The notes beneath the pieces were generated by a model. It was not told the origin of the DNA and ran no database searches. It saw nothing but the letters and a program-made list of their open reading frames with translations. This document shows positions 43,785-59,963 of a stretch of DNA of 64,000 nt, piece by piece. Every line of letters starts with the position of its first letter. Position 1 is the first letter of the stretch. The position numbers and the translations under genes are program-made. The stretch is from DATFRY01 sp035489015 (GTDB lineage: Bacteria > Myxococcota_A > Polyangia > Haliangiales > Haliangiaceae). The stretch lies in the NCBI GenBank assembly GCA_035489015.1, contig DATHKR010000129.1, positions 62,001 to 126,000 on the forward strand. Reading direction: 5' to 3'.

Positions 43785-43800
43785 CCCGAGACGTCTCGGG
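43785..43800. promoter_or_regulatory. Perfect 16-bp palindrome before the foldase gene
   Basis: cccgagacgtctcggg is its own reverse complement. On the minus strand it is followed directly by cTAGGAT, a -10-like box (four of six), and the 17 bases from the palindrome's start to that box are a normal promoter spacer, with TCGCCT as a weak -35. A repressor bound here would block the promoter. The ATG lies 17 bases beyond the palindrome. Confidence 0.45.
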
Positions 43801-44114
43801 AGGCGACGCGCGGCGGCCGCGGAGCAGGGGCTCTGGTCGATCAGGCCGCCGGCTCCATCTCGACCCTGACCGGAGCATCGGCCCCCTCCCGCCGCCCGCC
43901 TGCCTGGAACACCCGGGATCGGATCCGTAGGTCCCAGGGCGCCAGATGCGCACATCAGGGGTGCCACTTTCGCCCTTACCTAATTAGAATCAATTGCAAA
44001 TCTCGCTCCGGACATGGTACTTCTGTCGAAAGCGCAGAAATTTCGCGCAGAATCCGATTCTGTATTTAATAACGGCCACTTGATGGCCTTTGTCCACAGG
44101 ACGAGCCAAGAGTC
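43801..44114. other. Divergent intergenic region upstream of mreB
   Basis: No gene is seen. 43801-43970 is GC-rich. 43978-44100 is clearly AT-richer and should hold the mreB promoter: TTTAAT/TATTTA near 44063-44070 is the best -10, without a convincing -35. The word gcgcagaa occurs twice (44032, 44045). 44074-44088 is a short hairpin (ggcca/tggcc). No Shine-Dalgarno stronger than AAGAG precedes the ATG. Confidence 0.4.
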
Positions 44115-45149
<1,035 letters not shown>

Positions 45150-45157
45150 GGCGCGCC

Positions 45158-46051
45158 GTGACCCCCCTCCGGCGTCGATTTCTCGACTACGGGCTGGCGG
45201 CGGTGCTGCTGGCCACGCCGGTCCTGATCCTTCAGGCCGGGCTCAAGGAGCCGGGGCACCTGAACGGGTTCGACCAGGCCGTGCTGCGCATCTCGTCGCC
45301 GCTGCAGGCGGCGATGTCGTGGCTGGTCGAGGGCGTGGGCGGGGTGTGGAACCGCTACATCGCGCTGGTCGACATCGAGGAGGAGAACCGCGAGCTGCGC
45401 GCGGCCAACGTCCGCCTGCGCGACGAGCTGGGCGCCGCCCGGCGCGCCGCGGCAGACGCCGGGTTGCTCGAGCAGCTGGTCCAGCTCCGCCGCAAGACCG
45501 ACGCCGAGACGGTCGGCGCCCGGGTGGTGGCGTCGAGCATCAACCCGTACTTCCGGGTGGTGCGCCTGCGCCTCGACCGCGGCGAGGGGGACGTCCAGGT
45601 CGGCATGCCGGTCCTCGACGATCACGGCCTGGTCGGCCGCATCCACCGGGTGTTCGGCCGCCACTCCGACGTCCTGCTCATCACCGATCCGGACTCTTCG
45701 ATCGACGTCGTCATCCCGCGCACCGGCGGGCGCGGCTGGGTGACCGGCATGGCCCGCGACGACGTGTACCGCTGCAAGATCGAGTTCCTCGAGCGCGGCA
45801 AGCCGGTCAAGGTCGGCGACCAGGTGGTGACCTTCGGCCTCGGCGCGCTGCCGGCCGGCATCCCGGTCGGCGTGGTCTCCGCCGTCCACGCGGTCGACTA
45901 CCGCATGTACCAGGAGGTGGAGATCGAGCCGGCGGTCGACTTCGGCTCGCTCCGCCGGGTGCTGGTCGTCCTGTCGCCGCCGCCGCCACCGGATCCCGAC
46001 GGCGCCGCACCGGCGCCGCCCGAGCCGGCCCACCACGTGGGGAGCTACTGA
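45158..46051 (+). CDS. mreC: Rod shape-determining protein MreC
   Basis: 297 residues from GTG. One N-terminal TM helix (about 12-28), a coiled coil (~70-112, DIEEENRELRAANVRLRDELGAARR) and the periplasmic beta domain (VVASSINPYFRVVRLRLDRGEGDVQVGMPVLDDHGLVGRI, TDPDSSIDVVIPRTGGRGWVTG). The tail is a proline-rich stretch. MreC bridges MreB/MreD to PBP2 outside the membrane. Its stop overlaps the mreD ATG by one base (TGATG). Confidence 0.96.
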   Translation: MTPLRRRFLDYGLAAVLLATPVLILQAGLKEPGHLNGFDQAVLRISSPLQAAMSWLVEGVGGVWNRYIALVDIEEENRELRAANVRLRDELGAARRAAADAGLLEQLVQLRRKTDAETVGARVVASSINPYFRVVRLRLDRGEGDVQVGMPVLDDHGLVGRIHRVFGRHSDVLLITDPDSSIDVVIPRTGGRGWVTGMARDDVYRCKIEFLERGKPVKVGDQVVTFGLGALPAGIPVGVVSAVHAVDYRMYQEVEIEPAVDFGSLRRVLVVLSPPPPPDPDGAAPAPPEPAHHVGSY

Positions 46052-46584
46052 TGCGGCTGGTCGCGCAGGTGTTCCTGGCCTACTTCATGGTCCTCGTGGT
46101 CGCGGCGCTGTGGCGGCTGGTCCCGATCGAGCGCGCGATCCCGGACGTGGTCGCGCTGTCGGCGGTCTACATCGGGCTGGCCGCGCGCGAGCGGCTCGCC
46201 CCCGCCATGCTGTCGGCGGTGGTGATGGGTTACCTGGCCGATCTCCTGATCGGGACGCCGACGGGGCTCCTGTCGACCAGCGCCGGCGTGATGTGCCTGC
46301 TCGGCCACTTCGTGCAGGGCCGGCTCATCGTGCGCGGCCCGCTGGTCACCGCGGCGTTCGCCCTGGTGGTCGGGCTGGTCTCCGCGGCGGTGCTGATGGC
46401 GCTGCGCGCCTGGCTCGGCGTGCTGTCGGCCTCGTTCTCGTCCGAGGTGGTGACCGCGCTGCTGTCGGCGCTCTTGACCGCGCTGGCCGGGCCGCTGGTG
46501 TTCCGCCTGTGCCGCCAGACCGACGCGCGCTTCGCCCGCACCCGGCGCGAGCGCGACGCAGCGGCCGAGGGGCTCATCCCGTGA
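46051..46584 (+). CDS. mreD: Rod shape-determining protein MreD
   Basis: 177 residues, nearly all hydrophobic, with five or six TM segments; typical MreD blocks are PDVVALSAVYIGL, MGYLADLLIGTPTGLLSTSAGVMCLLGH and FVQGRLIVRGPL. It works with MreC in the inner membrane to hold the elongation complex. The C-terminal 25 residues are charged and cytoplasmic. mrdA starts 13 bases after the stop. Confidence 0.94.
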   Translation: MRLVAQVFLAYFMVLVVAALWRLVPIERAIPDVVALSAVYIGLAARERLAPAMLSAVVMGYLADLLIGTPTGLLSTSAGVMCLLGHFVQGRLIVRGPLVTAAFALVVGLVSAAVLMALRAWLGVLSASFSSEVVTALLSALLTALAGPLVFRLCRQTDARFARTRRERDAAAEGLIP

Positions 46585-46597
46585 CCGGAGCCGGGCC

Positions 46598-49617
<3,020 letters not shown>

Positions 49618-49627
49618 TCGCATCGCC

Positions 49628-49647
49628 CGCGCCGGCCGTCCGGCGCG
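49628..49647. terminator. Hairpin between convergent rodA and trxA
   Basis: cgcgccgg and ccggcgcg form an exact 8-pair stem around a four-base loop, 11 bases after the rodA stop and about 30 bases from the trxA stop. It probably serves both strands. There is no T tract. Confidence 0.5.
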
Positions 49648-49678
49648 AGCTCGCGGGTCGCTACCTGTCGGCTCCGGC

Positions 49679-50020
49679 TCAGCTGGCCGGGGCGAGGTGC
49701 TTCTTCAGCTCGTCCTCGATCTTCGAGCGCGGCGCGGCGCCGACGATCTGGCCGACCACCTTGCCGCCCTTGAACACCAGGAGGGTCGGGATCGAGCGGA
49801 TGCCGTAGCGCTGCGGCACGATCTGGTGCTGGTCGATGTCCAGCTTGCCCACCACGATGCGGCCCTTGTACTCGGTCGCGAGCGCGTCGACCGACGGCGC
49901 GACCTGCTTGCACGGCCCGCACCAGACCGCCCAGAAGTCGACCAGTGCGGGCTTGTCGGAGCGGAGGATCTCGGACTCGAAGTTGTCGTCGGAGAGCTCG
50001 AGGACGTCGGCGTTGGCCAT
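49679..50020 (-). CDS. trxA: Thioredoxin
   Basis: 113 residues, single thioredoxin domain with active site WCGPC in ALVDFWAVWCGPC, KLDIDQHQIVPQRYGIRSIPTLLVFKGG including the cis-proline, and the usual C-terminal helix. It has no signal peptide and acts as a cytoplasmic disulfide reductant. The ATG at 50020 gives the typical N-terminus; an ATG at 50029 would add three residues. It stands alone on the minus strand, convergent with rodA. Confidence 0.95.
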   Translation of the reverse strand: MANADVLELSDDNFESEILRSDKPALVDFWAVWCGPCKQVAPSVDALATEYKGRIVVGKLDIDQHQIVPQRYGIRSIPTLLVFKGGKVVGQIVGAAPRSKIEDELKKHLAPAS

Positions 50021-50052
50021 GGTGAACATCTTCCTTTCGGGCGTGTCGAGTA

Positions 50053-50081
50053 TTGATAAACACCTGGCTGCACACCTGCAA
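50053..50081 (-). promoter_or_regulatory. Candidate trxA promoter
   Basis: On the minus strand TTGCAG (50081-50076), a 17-base spacer, then TATCAA (50058-50053). The -10 matches four of six consensus bases and the spacing is ideal. Transcription would begin about 20 bases before the start codon. Confidence 0.45.
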
Positions 50082-50127
50082 GTGCGACAACCGGCCCCTG
50101 GCCACTCCGCGCGGTCGGGGGGGTACG

Positions 50128-50156
50128 TTGCGGTCGGCGCGCCCCCCGCATATCAT
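50128..50156 (+). promoter_or_regulatory. Candidate promoter of the ccsA-hemA-hemC operon
   Basis: TTGCGG (50128-50133), 17-base spacer, TATCAT (50151-50156; five of six). The ATG of the first gene is only 15 bases past the -10, so the leader would be very short. It is divergent from the trxA promoter. Confidence 0.45.
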
Positions 50157-50170
50157 GGCGCTTTCGCCCC

Positions 50171-50485
50171 ATGGCGCAGCTCTTCATCTCGCACGACCGT
50201 CTCGACGCCTGGAGCGCCGAGCAGCGCGTCTCCGTGACCGGGGACATCATGACGCTTTCGGACGATGGCCGCGCCTTTCGCATCCGCCCGGCGGTGCGCT
50301 TCCTGCGGGTGGCCGGAAGCGACGAGGATCCGCACCAGCTGCTCGACACCGTGCGCGACGAGCGCAGCCTGGACGAGATGGGCGCCGATCATTACATGTA
50401 CTCGGTGATCCTGGGCGAGACGGCGTACGACGTGCAGCCCGGCTTCCTGGGCGAGCCGATCCCGCGCGGCACCGAGGGCTCGTGA
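50171..50485 (+). CDS. Small uncharacterised protein ahead of ccsA
   Basis: 104 residues, soluble, no signal peptide or cysteines. It reads like a compact alpha/beta domain: LFISHDRLDAWSAEQRVSVTGDIMTL, FRIRPAVRFLRVAGSDEDPHQLLDTVRDE, MYSVILGETAYDVQPGFLGEP. The C-terminal half of that order suggests a small PilZ-like or PBS-like fold, but I cannot name a family. It begins the ccsA-hemA-hemC cluster with a seven-base gap to ccsA, so a role in haem or cytochrome biogenesis is suggested by position only. Confidence 0.7.
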   Translation: MAQLFISHDRLDAWSAEQRVSVTGDIMTLSDDGRAFRIRPAVRFLRVAGSDEDPHQLLDTVRDERSLDEMGADHYMYSVILGETAYDVQPGFLGEPIPRGTEGS

Positions 50486-50492
50486 GCGCCCC

Positions 50493-51311
50493 GTGACCGA
50501 CGCGACGGTCATCACGGTCGCGCCATCCCCGGCCTTCTACGTGGCGCTGATCCTCTACGGCGTGGCCGCGCTGCTCTACGTCAGCGCGTTCGTCGAGGCG
50601 CCGCGCTGGATGGTGCCGGCCGCGCGCTGGGCGCTCCTGGCCGCGTTCGTCACCCACGGCATCGACATCGGCTGGCGCGGCGTCCTCCACGTCCATCCGG
50701 CCACGTCGGTGCGCGAGGCGCTCGGCTTCCTGTCGTGGGTGATGGTGGGCGGATATCTGTGGTGGGCGTGGCGGGTCAAGCTGGCCATGCTGGGCGCGTT
50801 CGTCGCGCCGGCCGCGCTGGCGATCCTGGCCCTGGCCCGGCTGTCTCCATCCGGCGAGCCGATGGCCGGCCTGTCCGCGCTCGGCCGGGTGCACATCTCG
50901 CTCGCCACCCTCGGGGTCGCCATCTTCGCGCTGGCCACCGCGATCGCGGTCATGTACCTGTTCGAGGATCGCAGCATCAAGCGCAAGGAGTTCGACCGCG
51001 TGCTGTTCAAGCGCGGCGCGGCGCTCGAGACGCTCGACCGGCTGTCGCACCGCCTGGTGGTGATCGGGTTCCCGATCTTCACCGCCTCGGTGATGCTGGG
51101 CGTGGTGTGGGGGGCGCAGCGCGCCGAGCTCCTGTCCCGCCCGGAGTGGTGGATCGCGCTGGTCACCTGGGCGTCGTTCGGCGGCCTCCTGGTCGCGCGC
51201 ACCACCCACGGCTGGCGCGGGCGCAAGGCGGCGGTGCTGACCATCATGGGTTTCACCGCCTCGGTCGCGGTGCTGGCCATCTACCTGGCCCGCCGGGCGC
51301 TGGGAGGGTGA
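50493..51311 (+). CDS. ccsA: Cytochrome c assembly / HemX-like protein CcsA
   Basis: 272 residues from GTG with about eight TM helices. The family hallmark, a Trp-rich segment near paired histidines, is seen as SWVMVGGYLWWAWRVK, and candidate haem-ligand histidines lie at THGIDIGW, GRVHISLATLG, RLSHRLVVIGFP and ARTTHGWRGRKA. Such proteins (CcsA, HemX) handle haem at the membrane for cytochrome c maturation, or modulate HemA levels. It precedes hemA by four bases, as HemX does in other genomes, so the HemX role is equally possible. Confidence 0.88.
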   Translation: MTDATVITVAPSPAFYVALILYGVAALLYVSAFVEAPRWMVPAARWALLAAFVTHGIDIGWRGVLHVHPATSVREALGFLSWVMVGGYLWWAWRVKLAMLGAFVAPAALAILALARLSPSGEPMAGLSALGRVHISLATLGVAIFALATAIAVMYLFEDRSIKRKEFDRVLFKRGAALETLDRLSHRLVVIGFPIFTASVMLGVVWGAQRAELLSRPEWWIALVTWASFGGLLVARTTHGWRGRKAAVLTIMGFTASVAVLAIYLARRALGG

Positions 51312-51315
51312 GCGG

Positions 51316-52673
<1,358 letters not shown>

Positions 52674-52677
<4 letters not shown>

Positions 52678-53630
52678 TGTCGGAGGCAGGACCCCGCCCG
52701 CGCATGACCATCGCCACGCGCGGCAGCGCGCTGGCCCTGTGGCAGGCCGAGCACGTCAAGGCGCGCCTGGTGGCCGCCCAGCCCGGCCTCGAGGTCGAGC
52801 TCCTGGTCCTCAAGACCACCGGCGACAAGATCGTCGACCGCCCGCTGTCCGAGGTCGGCGGCAAGGGCCTCTTCGTGAAGGAGATCGAGCAGGCGCTGAT
52901 CGACCTCGCCGCCGACGTCGCGGTGCACAGCATGAAGGACGTGCCTGCCGAGCTCGCCCCCGGGCTGATCATGGCGGCGGTGTCGGCGCGCGAGGATCCG
53001 CGCGACGCGCTGGTCAGCCGCGGTGGCGAGGCGCTGCTGTCGCTCGCGCAGGGCGCGCGGGTGGGGACCTCGAGCCTGCGGCGGGTGTGCCAGCTGCGCG
53101 CGGTGCGCCCGGATCTCGATCTGGTCCCGCTGCGCGGCAACGTGCCGACCCGGCTCCGCGCGGTCGAGCGCGGCGATCTCGCCGCCGCGGTCCTGGCCGC
53201 GGCCGGGCTGCGCCGCCTGGGCCACGAGGAGCGCATCAGCGAGCTGCTCGATCCGTCGGTGTGCGTGCCGGCGGGCGGGCAGGGCGCGCTCGGGATCGAG
53301 ACCCGCGCGGGCGACGCCGCGGCCCTCGAGCTCTGCCGCCGCGCCATGCACAGCGACGAGGACGCCGCGTACGTGGCGGCCGAGCGCGGCTTCACCGGGC
53401 GGCTGGGCGGAGGCTGTCAGACCCCGCTGGCGGCGCACGCCCGCCCGTCGGGGGCCAGCGGCGAGCTCCACCTGGTGGCCCTGATCGGGCGCCCGGACGG
53501 GATCGAGATCATCCGCGGCGAGCGGCGCGGGCCCCTCGGCGACGCCGCCCGGCTCGGGGCCGATCTGGCCGTGGAGCTGCTCGGGCGCGGCGGGGCGCGC
53601 ATCCTGCGCGAGCTCGGCGTGGAAACCTAG
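52674..53630 (+). CDS. hemC: Porphobilinogen deaminase (hydroxymethylbilane synthase)
   Basis: 318 residues. Joins four porphobilinogens into hydroxymethylbilane. Motifs: IATRGSALALWQA, KTTGDKI, GGKGLFVKEIEQAL, DVAVHSMKDVP, RVGTSSLRRVCQLRA, PLRGNVPTRL and the cofactor loop GGCQTPLAAHA with Cys248, which holds the dipyrromethane primer. The ATG at 52674 overlaps hemA; a second ATG directly follows. No hemD or hemB is seen next to it. End of the operon; 136 bases follow before the next gene. Confidence 0.97.
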
Positions 53631-53688
53631 CGCCGCCGCGCGGGGACGGTCCAGGAAACAGGCCGGCCCTCGCGCCGTGCGCGCCGTC

Positions 53689-53717
53689 TGGTCATCGCCG
53701 GCGGAACCTGCTCTAAT
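53689..53717 (+). promoter_or_regulatory. Candidate promoter of the CpoB-like gene
   Basis: TGGTCA (53689-53694), 17-base spacer, TCTAAT (53712-53717; five of six). It would start transcription near 53724, which supports translation from the ATG at 53767 rather than 53716 or 53677. Confidence 0.45.
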
Positions 53718-53766
53718 GAAGGTTGGGGGTAGCGCGGCTCATTTGCTGGCCTGCGCGCACATTGCT

Positions 53767-54942
53767 ATGACCGTGGGGAGAAGCCTCGGGCGCAGGGTCG
53801 CCGTGGCGGTGGTGGTGGCGGGGATGGCGGGGACCGGTTGCACCGGCGCGAACGAGCGCTGTGCGCGCGGCGTCAGCACCACCCAGCTCAACTCGGAGCA
53901 TCGCCGGGACCGCCACACCATCCGCAATCTGGAGAACGAGATCGTGCTCCTGCGCGCGCAGCTGCACGATCGTCCGCCGCCCGGGCCGGGCGAGGTGGCC
54001 GCGGCGCCGGTGCCGCCGACCCCGCCGCCCGCGAGCGCGGCCGCCGGCGAGCCGCTGCCGGCTGGATTCGGCGACTCGCCGTACGGCGGCGAGGTCGAGG
54101 TGGTCTACGAGGGCGAGGCGGCGGTGGAGAACAAGAACCGCCCGCGCATCGTCCTGCACGAGACGCACCGGGACGACGAGGGGCTCACCCCGGACGGTGA
54201 CGACGCGGCGGTGGCGCCGGAGGCCGCGCCGTACCGGCAGGTGGCCCCGCTGCCCGAGACCGGGTCCGAGCGGCTGTCCGTGGTGCCGGGACGCATCCCG
54301 ACCGTGGACGAGCAGCTCCGCCGCGCGCGGGCCGCGACCGGCGCGGAGGGCGGTGTGGTCGCGTCGGTCAGGCCGGCGAGCGGGCTGGTGCCGCGCGCGA
54401 CCGCCTCGAGCATGCGCGCGAGCGCCGCGCTGGCGTCGATCAAGCCGTCGGCCTCGCCGGCCGCGCCGTCGCCGGCCGGGTCGTCGCCGTTCGCCGCGGC
54501 GGCGGCCACCCACGCCGCCGAGGTCGCCGCCGGCAACCCGATGGCCGACTATCGCCACGCCCTCGCCGCGCTGCGGGCCGGCAAGTCGGACGAGGCGGTG
54601 GCCGGGTTGCGCTCCTTCCTGGAGCGGTTCCCGCGCCACTACCTGGCCGACAACGTCCAGTTCTTCCTGGCCGAGTCGTTCTACCGGCGCGCGCGCTACG
54701 TCGACGCGCTGGGCGAGTATCACCACCTGGTCGAGCGCTACTGGCGCGGCAACAAGCTGCCCGACGCCCTGCTCAAGATCGGCCTGTGCGAGCTGGCGCT
54801 CGGCCGCCACGAGGCCGGGGTCGCGTCGCTTCGCCGGCTGGTCTCGCGCTTTCCCCGCACCAGGCCGGCCCGCGCCGCCCGCGCCCGCCTGTCGGAGCGG
54901 GCACCGATCTCGGGTGTCGCCACCTCGGGTGTCAATCAATGA
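53767..54942 (+). CDS. CpoB/YbgF-like TPR lipoprotein
   Basis: 391 residues. A lipoprotein signal (GMAGTGC, Cys24 or nearby) is followed by a short coiled coil (LNSEHRRDRHTIRNLENEIVLLRAQL), a long low-complexity Pro/Ala region, and C-terminal tetratricopeptide repeats (ADYRHALAALRAGKSDEAVAGLRSFLERFP, ADNVQFFLAESFYRRARYVDALGEYHHLVERY, LPDALLKIGLCELALG). Coiled coil plus TPR is the plan of the Tol-Pal accessory protein CpoB, which coordinates outer-membrane constriction with wall synthesis. No tol genes are here. It overlaps the LysM gene by ATGA. Confidence 0.82.
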   Translation: MTVGRSLGRRVAVAVVVAGMAGTGCTGANERCARGVSTTQLNSEHRRDRHTIRNLENEIVLLRAQLHDRPPPGPGEVAAAPVPPTPPPASAAAGEPLPAGFGDSPYGGEVEVVYEGEAAVENKNRPRIVLHETHRDDEGLTPDGDDAAVAPEAAPYRQVAPLPETGSERLSVVPGRIPTVDEQLRRARAATGAEGGVVASVRPASGLVPRATASSMRASAALASIKPSASPAAPSPAGSSPFAAAAATHAAEVAAGNPMADYRHALAALRAGKSDEAVAGLRSFLERFPRHYLADNVQFFLAESFYRRARYVDALGEYHHLVERYWRGNKLPDALLKIGLCELALGRHEAGVASLRRLVSRFPRTRPARAARARLSERAPISGVATSGVNQ

Positions 54943-56183
54943 CGAATGCATCCATCCTCCGCGTCGTCGCCGGCGGCATCGCGCTCGCCGCGGCGCTGGC
55001 CGCGCCGGCCGCCGCCCAGGTCCCCACGGTCGCCCCCGACGGCACTCTGTCCGATCCAGCGGCGCCACCACCCGCGCCGCCTCCGGCCCCGATCATCATC
55101 AACACGCCGGGGGCGCAGCCCGGCGCTGCGGGCGCTGCCCAGGGCGGTGACGCCACCGGCGCGGCCGCGCCGTCGGCCAGCGGCTACTACCACACCGACG
55201 AGTACGGCGGGCCGGCCGAGGACGAGGCGGGCGGGGTGCCGGCCGGCGCGGTGCCGGAGCTGCACGTGGTCCGCTCGGGCGACACGCTGTGGGACCTGTG
55301 CGCGGCCTACTTCAACAGCCCGTGGGAGTGGCCGCGAGTCTGGTCCTACAACCCGGAGATCACCAACCCGCACTGGATCTACCCGGGCGATCAGGTCCGC
55401 ATGCGCCAGGCCGGGGCCGCGGCGGAAAAGCCCGGCCAGCCGGTCGCGCGCGGCAGGGCGCGCAGCACCGCGCCGCTCGCCGACACGACGACGGGCCTGA
55501 GGCAGCTCGCGTTCATCGCCCACGACGACCTCGCGTTCGCGCTGAGCATCGACGGAGGCCCGGACGAGAAGCTCATGCTCGCCACCGGCGACGAGGTCTA
55601 TCTCAGCTATCCGAAGAACAGGCCGCCCCGGGTCGGCAGGCGCTACGCCATCTACCTCGAGAAGCAGCGGATCCGCCACCCGACCCGCGACGAGGAGGTC
55701 GGCGCGTTCGTCCGCGTCGTCGGTGAGGTGGAGGTGATCAGCGCGGCGGCCGGCAAGCGCGCGCGCGGGGTGCTGGTCGACAGCGTGGACGTCATCGAGC
55801 GCGGGATGAAGGTGGGCCCGGTCGTCCGCCAGTACCACGACGTGCCGTTCGCCCCGGCCGAGGCCAACCTCGAGACGATCATCGTGGGGGAGATGCAGTC
55901 GGTGCAGCTGATCGGCTCGCTCCAGATCGTCTTCCTCGACCGCGGCGCCGCGGACCGCGTCCGGGTCGGCAATCACCTCCACGTGGTGCGCCGCGGCGAT
56001 GGCTACCAGCCGGTCATGAGCCGGCCGAGCGGCATCGGCCAGAACGACGAGCGCTACCCGGCCCGCGCGGTCGGCGAGATCCTGGTGGTCGAGACCGGCA
56101 AGCACAGCGCGGTCGGGATCGTGCTCGGCTCCGACAAGGAGCTCGGGATCGGCGATCGCGCGCTGCTCAGCCGCGGTCGCTAG
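54939..56183 (+). CDS. Exported LysM-domain protein
   Basis: 414 residues. A Sec signal peptide (ends AAPAAAQ, ~26) is followed by a Pro/Ala-rich linker and one LysM domain at 109-156 (HVVRSGDTLWDLCAAYFNSPWEWPRVWSYNPEITNPHWIYPGDQVRM), which should bind peptidoglycan glycan chains. Residues 185-414 form a beta-rich C-terminal region with repeated small modules (GDEVYLSYPKNRPPRVGRRYAIY, GDGYQPVMSRPS, RAVGEILVVETGKHSAVGIVL). It is probably periplasmic, coupled to the CpoB-like lipoprotein by a 4-base overlap, so both may serve envelope maintenance. Confidence 0.87.
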   Translation: MTNASILRVVAGGIALAAALAAPAAAQVPTVAPDGTLSDPAAPPPAPPPAPIIINTPGAQPGAAGAAQGGDATGAAAPSASGYYHTDEYGGPAEDEAGGVPAGAVPELHVVRSGDTLWDLCAAYFNSPWEWPRVWSYNPEITNPHWIYPGDQVRMRQAGAAAEKPGQPVARGRARSTAPLADTTTGLRQLAFIAHDDLAFALSIDGGPDEKLMLATGDEVYLSYPKNRPPRVGRRYAIYLEKQRIRHPTRDEEVGAFVRVVGEVEVISAAAGKRARGVLVDSVDVIERGMKVGPVVRQYHDVPFAPAEANLETIIVGEMQSVQLIGSLQIVFLDRGAADRVRVGNHLHVVRRGDGYQPVMSRPSGIGQNDERYPARAVGEILVVETGKHSAVGIVLGSDKELGIGDRALLSRGR

Positions 56184-56422
56184 CAACGAAGCCACCTCAG
56201 ATCGCAGCCCGAGCCCTGCTCGGAACGACGCCCCGGTCCATGCCGGCCCGGGTCGGCCTGGCGGGGCGCCTCGACGATCCGAACCCACCATCTTCCCTGT
56301 GTCGGCGACCTGGGGGGTCCGGGTGGCCGGATTCGCGGCCCTCTCTAACGCCTGAAAATCGTTCGGTCGTGAACCGAGTCGCTTGACGCGCCGGTCCCGG
56401 GTGGCTAATTGCTTGAACCCTC
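56184..56422. other. Intergenic region upstream of dprA
   Basis: No gene is seen. ccgag/ctcgg at 56209-56223 is a small hairpin soon after the LysM stop. Near dprA, TTGACG (56383-56388) is followed 15 bases later by GCTAAT (56404-56409), a possible promoter with a slightly short spacer, ending about 14 bases before the GTG at 56423. Confidence 0.35.
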
Positions 56423-57301
56423 GTGACCGCCGCCACCCAGCTCCTGGCTCCCGACTACCCGGCCCGTCTTGCCGGGACTCCGGACCCGCCGCGGCAGCTG
56501 TTCGTGCGAGGGACGCTCCCGCCCCCCCGGCCCGAGCTGGTGGTCGCCATCGTCGGAGCCCGGGCCGCGCAGCGCACCTCCATGGATCGAGCCCGCCGCC
56601 TGGCCGCCGATCTGGCCGGTGAGGGCGCGGTCATCGTCTCGGGTGGCGCGATCGGCATCGACGCCGCCGCCCACCAGGGCGCCCTCGACGCCGGCGGCAC
56701 CACCGTGGCGGTCCTGGCCGGCGGGCTCGACGACCCGTACCCCGCGCGCAACCGCCCGCTCTTCGATCAGATCGCGTCGCGCGGGGGAGCACTGGTCTCG
56801 GCCGAGCCTGCCGGCACCCCGCCGCTCCGCCGGCTGTTCGTCGGGCGCAACGCGGTCATCGCGGCGCTGTCCGACGCGGTGGTGGTGGTCGAGGCCGAGG
56901 CCGGCTCCGGCAGCCTGCACACCGCCCGCGCCGCGCTCCGCTACGGCCGGCTGGTCGCGGCGGCGCCCGGCTCGCCGGCATGCGAGGCGCTCCTGGCTCG
57001 CGGCGCGGCGCTGGTCGAGAGCGCGGCCGATCTCCACGCCGCCCGGGCCGGGCGTCCCCGGGCTCCCGGCGCCCAGCTACCCGCGCCGGGCAGTCGCGAG
57101 GCCCTGGCTCTCGACGCGCTCGACGGCGGCGCGCCCCGCACCGGAGCGGCCGTGGCTGCCATGAGCGGCCTGGCCCTGCGCGACGCGACGCGCGCCCTCG
57201 CCGGGCTCGAGCTCGAGGGGCTGGCGCTCCTCGTGCCGGGTCAGGCGTACCTGCGTTCCCCTCTCGCCGAGCGCCTGCGGGCAGGCCCGGCGCAACCGTA
57301 G
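56423..57301 (+). CDS. dprA: DNA-processing protein DprA/Smf
   Basis: 292 residues from GTG. The Rossmann-like core is clear: LVVAIVGARAAQRTSMDRARRLAADLAGEGAVIVSGGAIGIDAAAHQGAL, GTTVAVLAGGLDDPYPARNRPLF, LFVGRNAVIAALSDAVVVVEAEAGSGSLHTARAAL. It loads RecA on incoming single-stranded DNA in transformation; in many non-competent bacteria it is kept with unclear role. It lacks most of the N-terminal SAM-like domain of longer DprA proteins but keeps a C-terminal winged-helix-like part (GAPRTGAAVAAMSGLALRDATRALAGLELEGL). 18 bases precede topA. Confidence 0.93.
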   Translation: MTAATQLLAPDYPARLAGTPDPPRQLFVRGTLPPPRPELVVAIVGARAAQRTSMDRARRLAADLAGEGAVIVSGGAIGIDAAAHQGALDAGGTTVAVLAGGLDDPYPARNRPLFDQIASRGGALVSAEPAGTPPLRRLFVGRNAVIAALSDAVVVVEAEAGSGSLHTARAALRYGRLVAAAPGSPACEALLARGAALVESAADLHAARAGRPRAPGAQLPAPGSREALALDALDGGAPRTGAAVAAMSGLALRDATRALAGLELEGLALLVPGQAYLRSPLAERLRAGPAQP

Positions 57302-57319
57302 AAAGGTATTCGCACGCGG

Positions 57320-59947
<2,628 letters not shown>

Positions 59948-59963
59948 AGCGCGGCGGATCGCC

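Noticed and set aside
43930..43990. Sigma-54 promoter on the minus strand (TGGCAC) upstream of the foldase gene
   Set aside because: The -12 GC is not at the required 10-base distance from the -24 GG, and the site is about 180 bases from the start codon.
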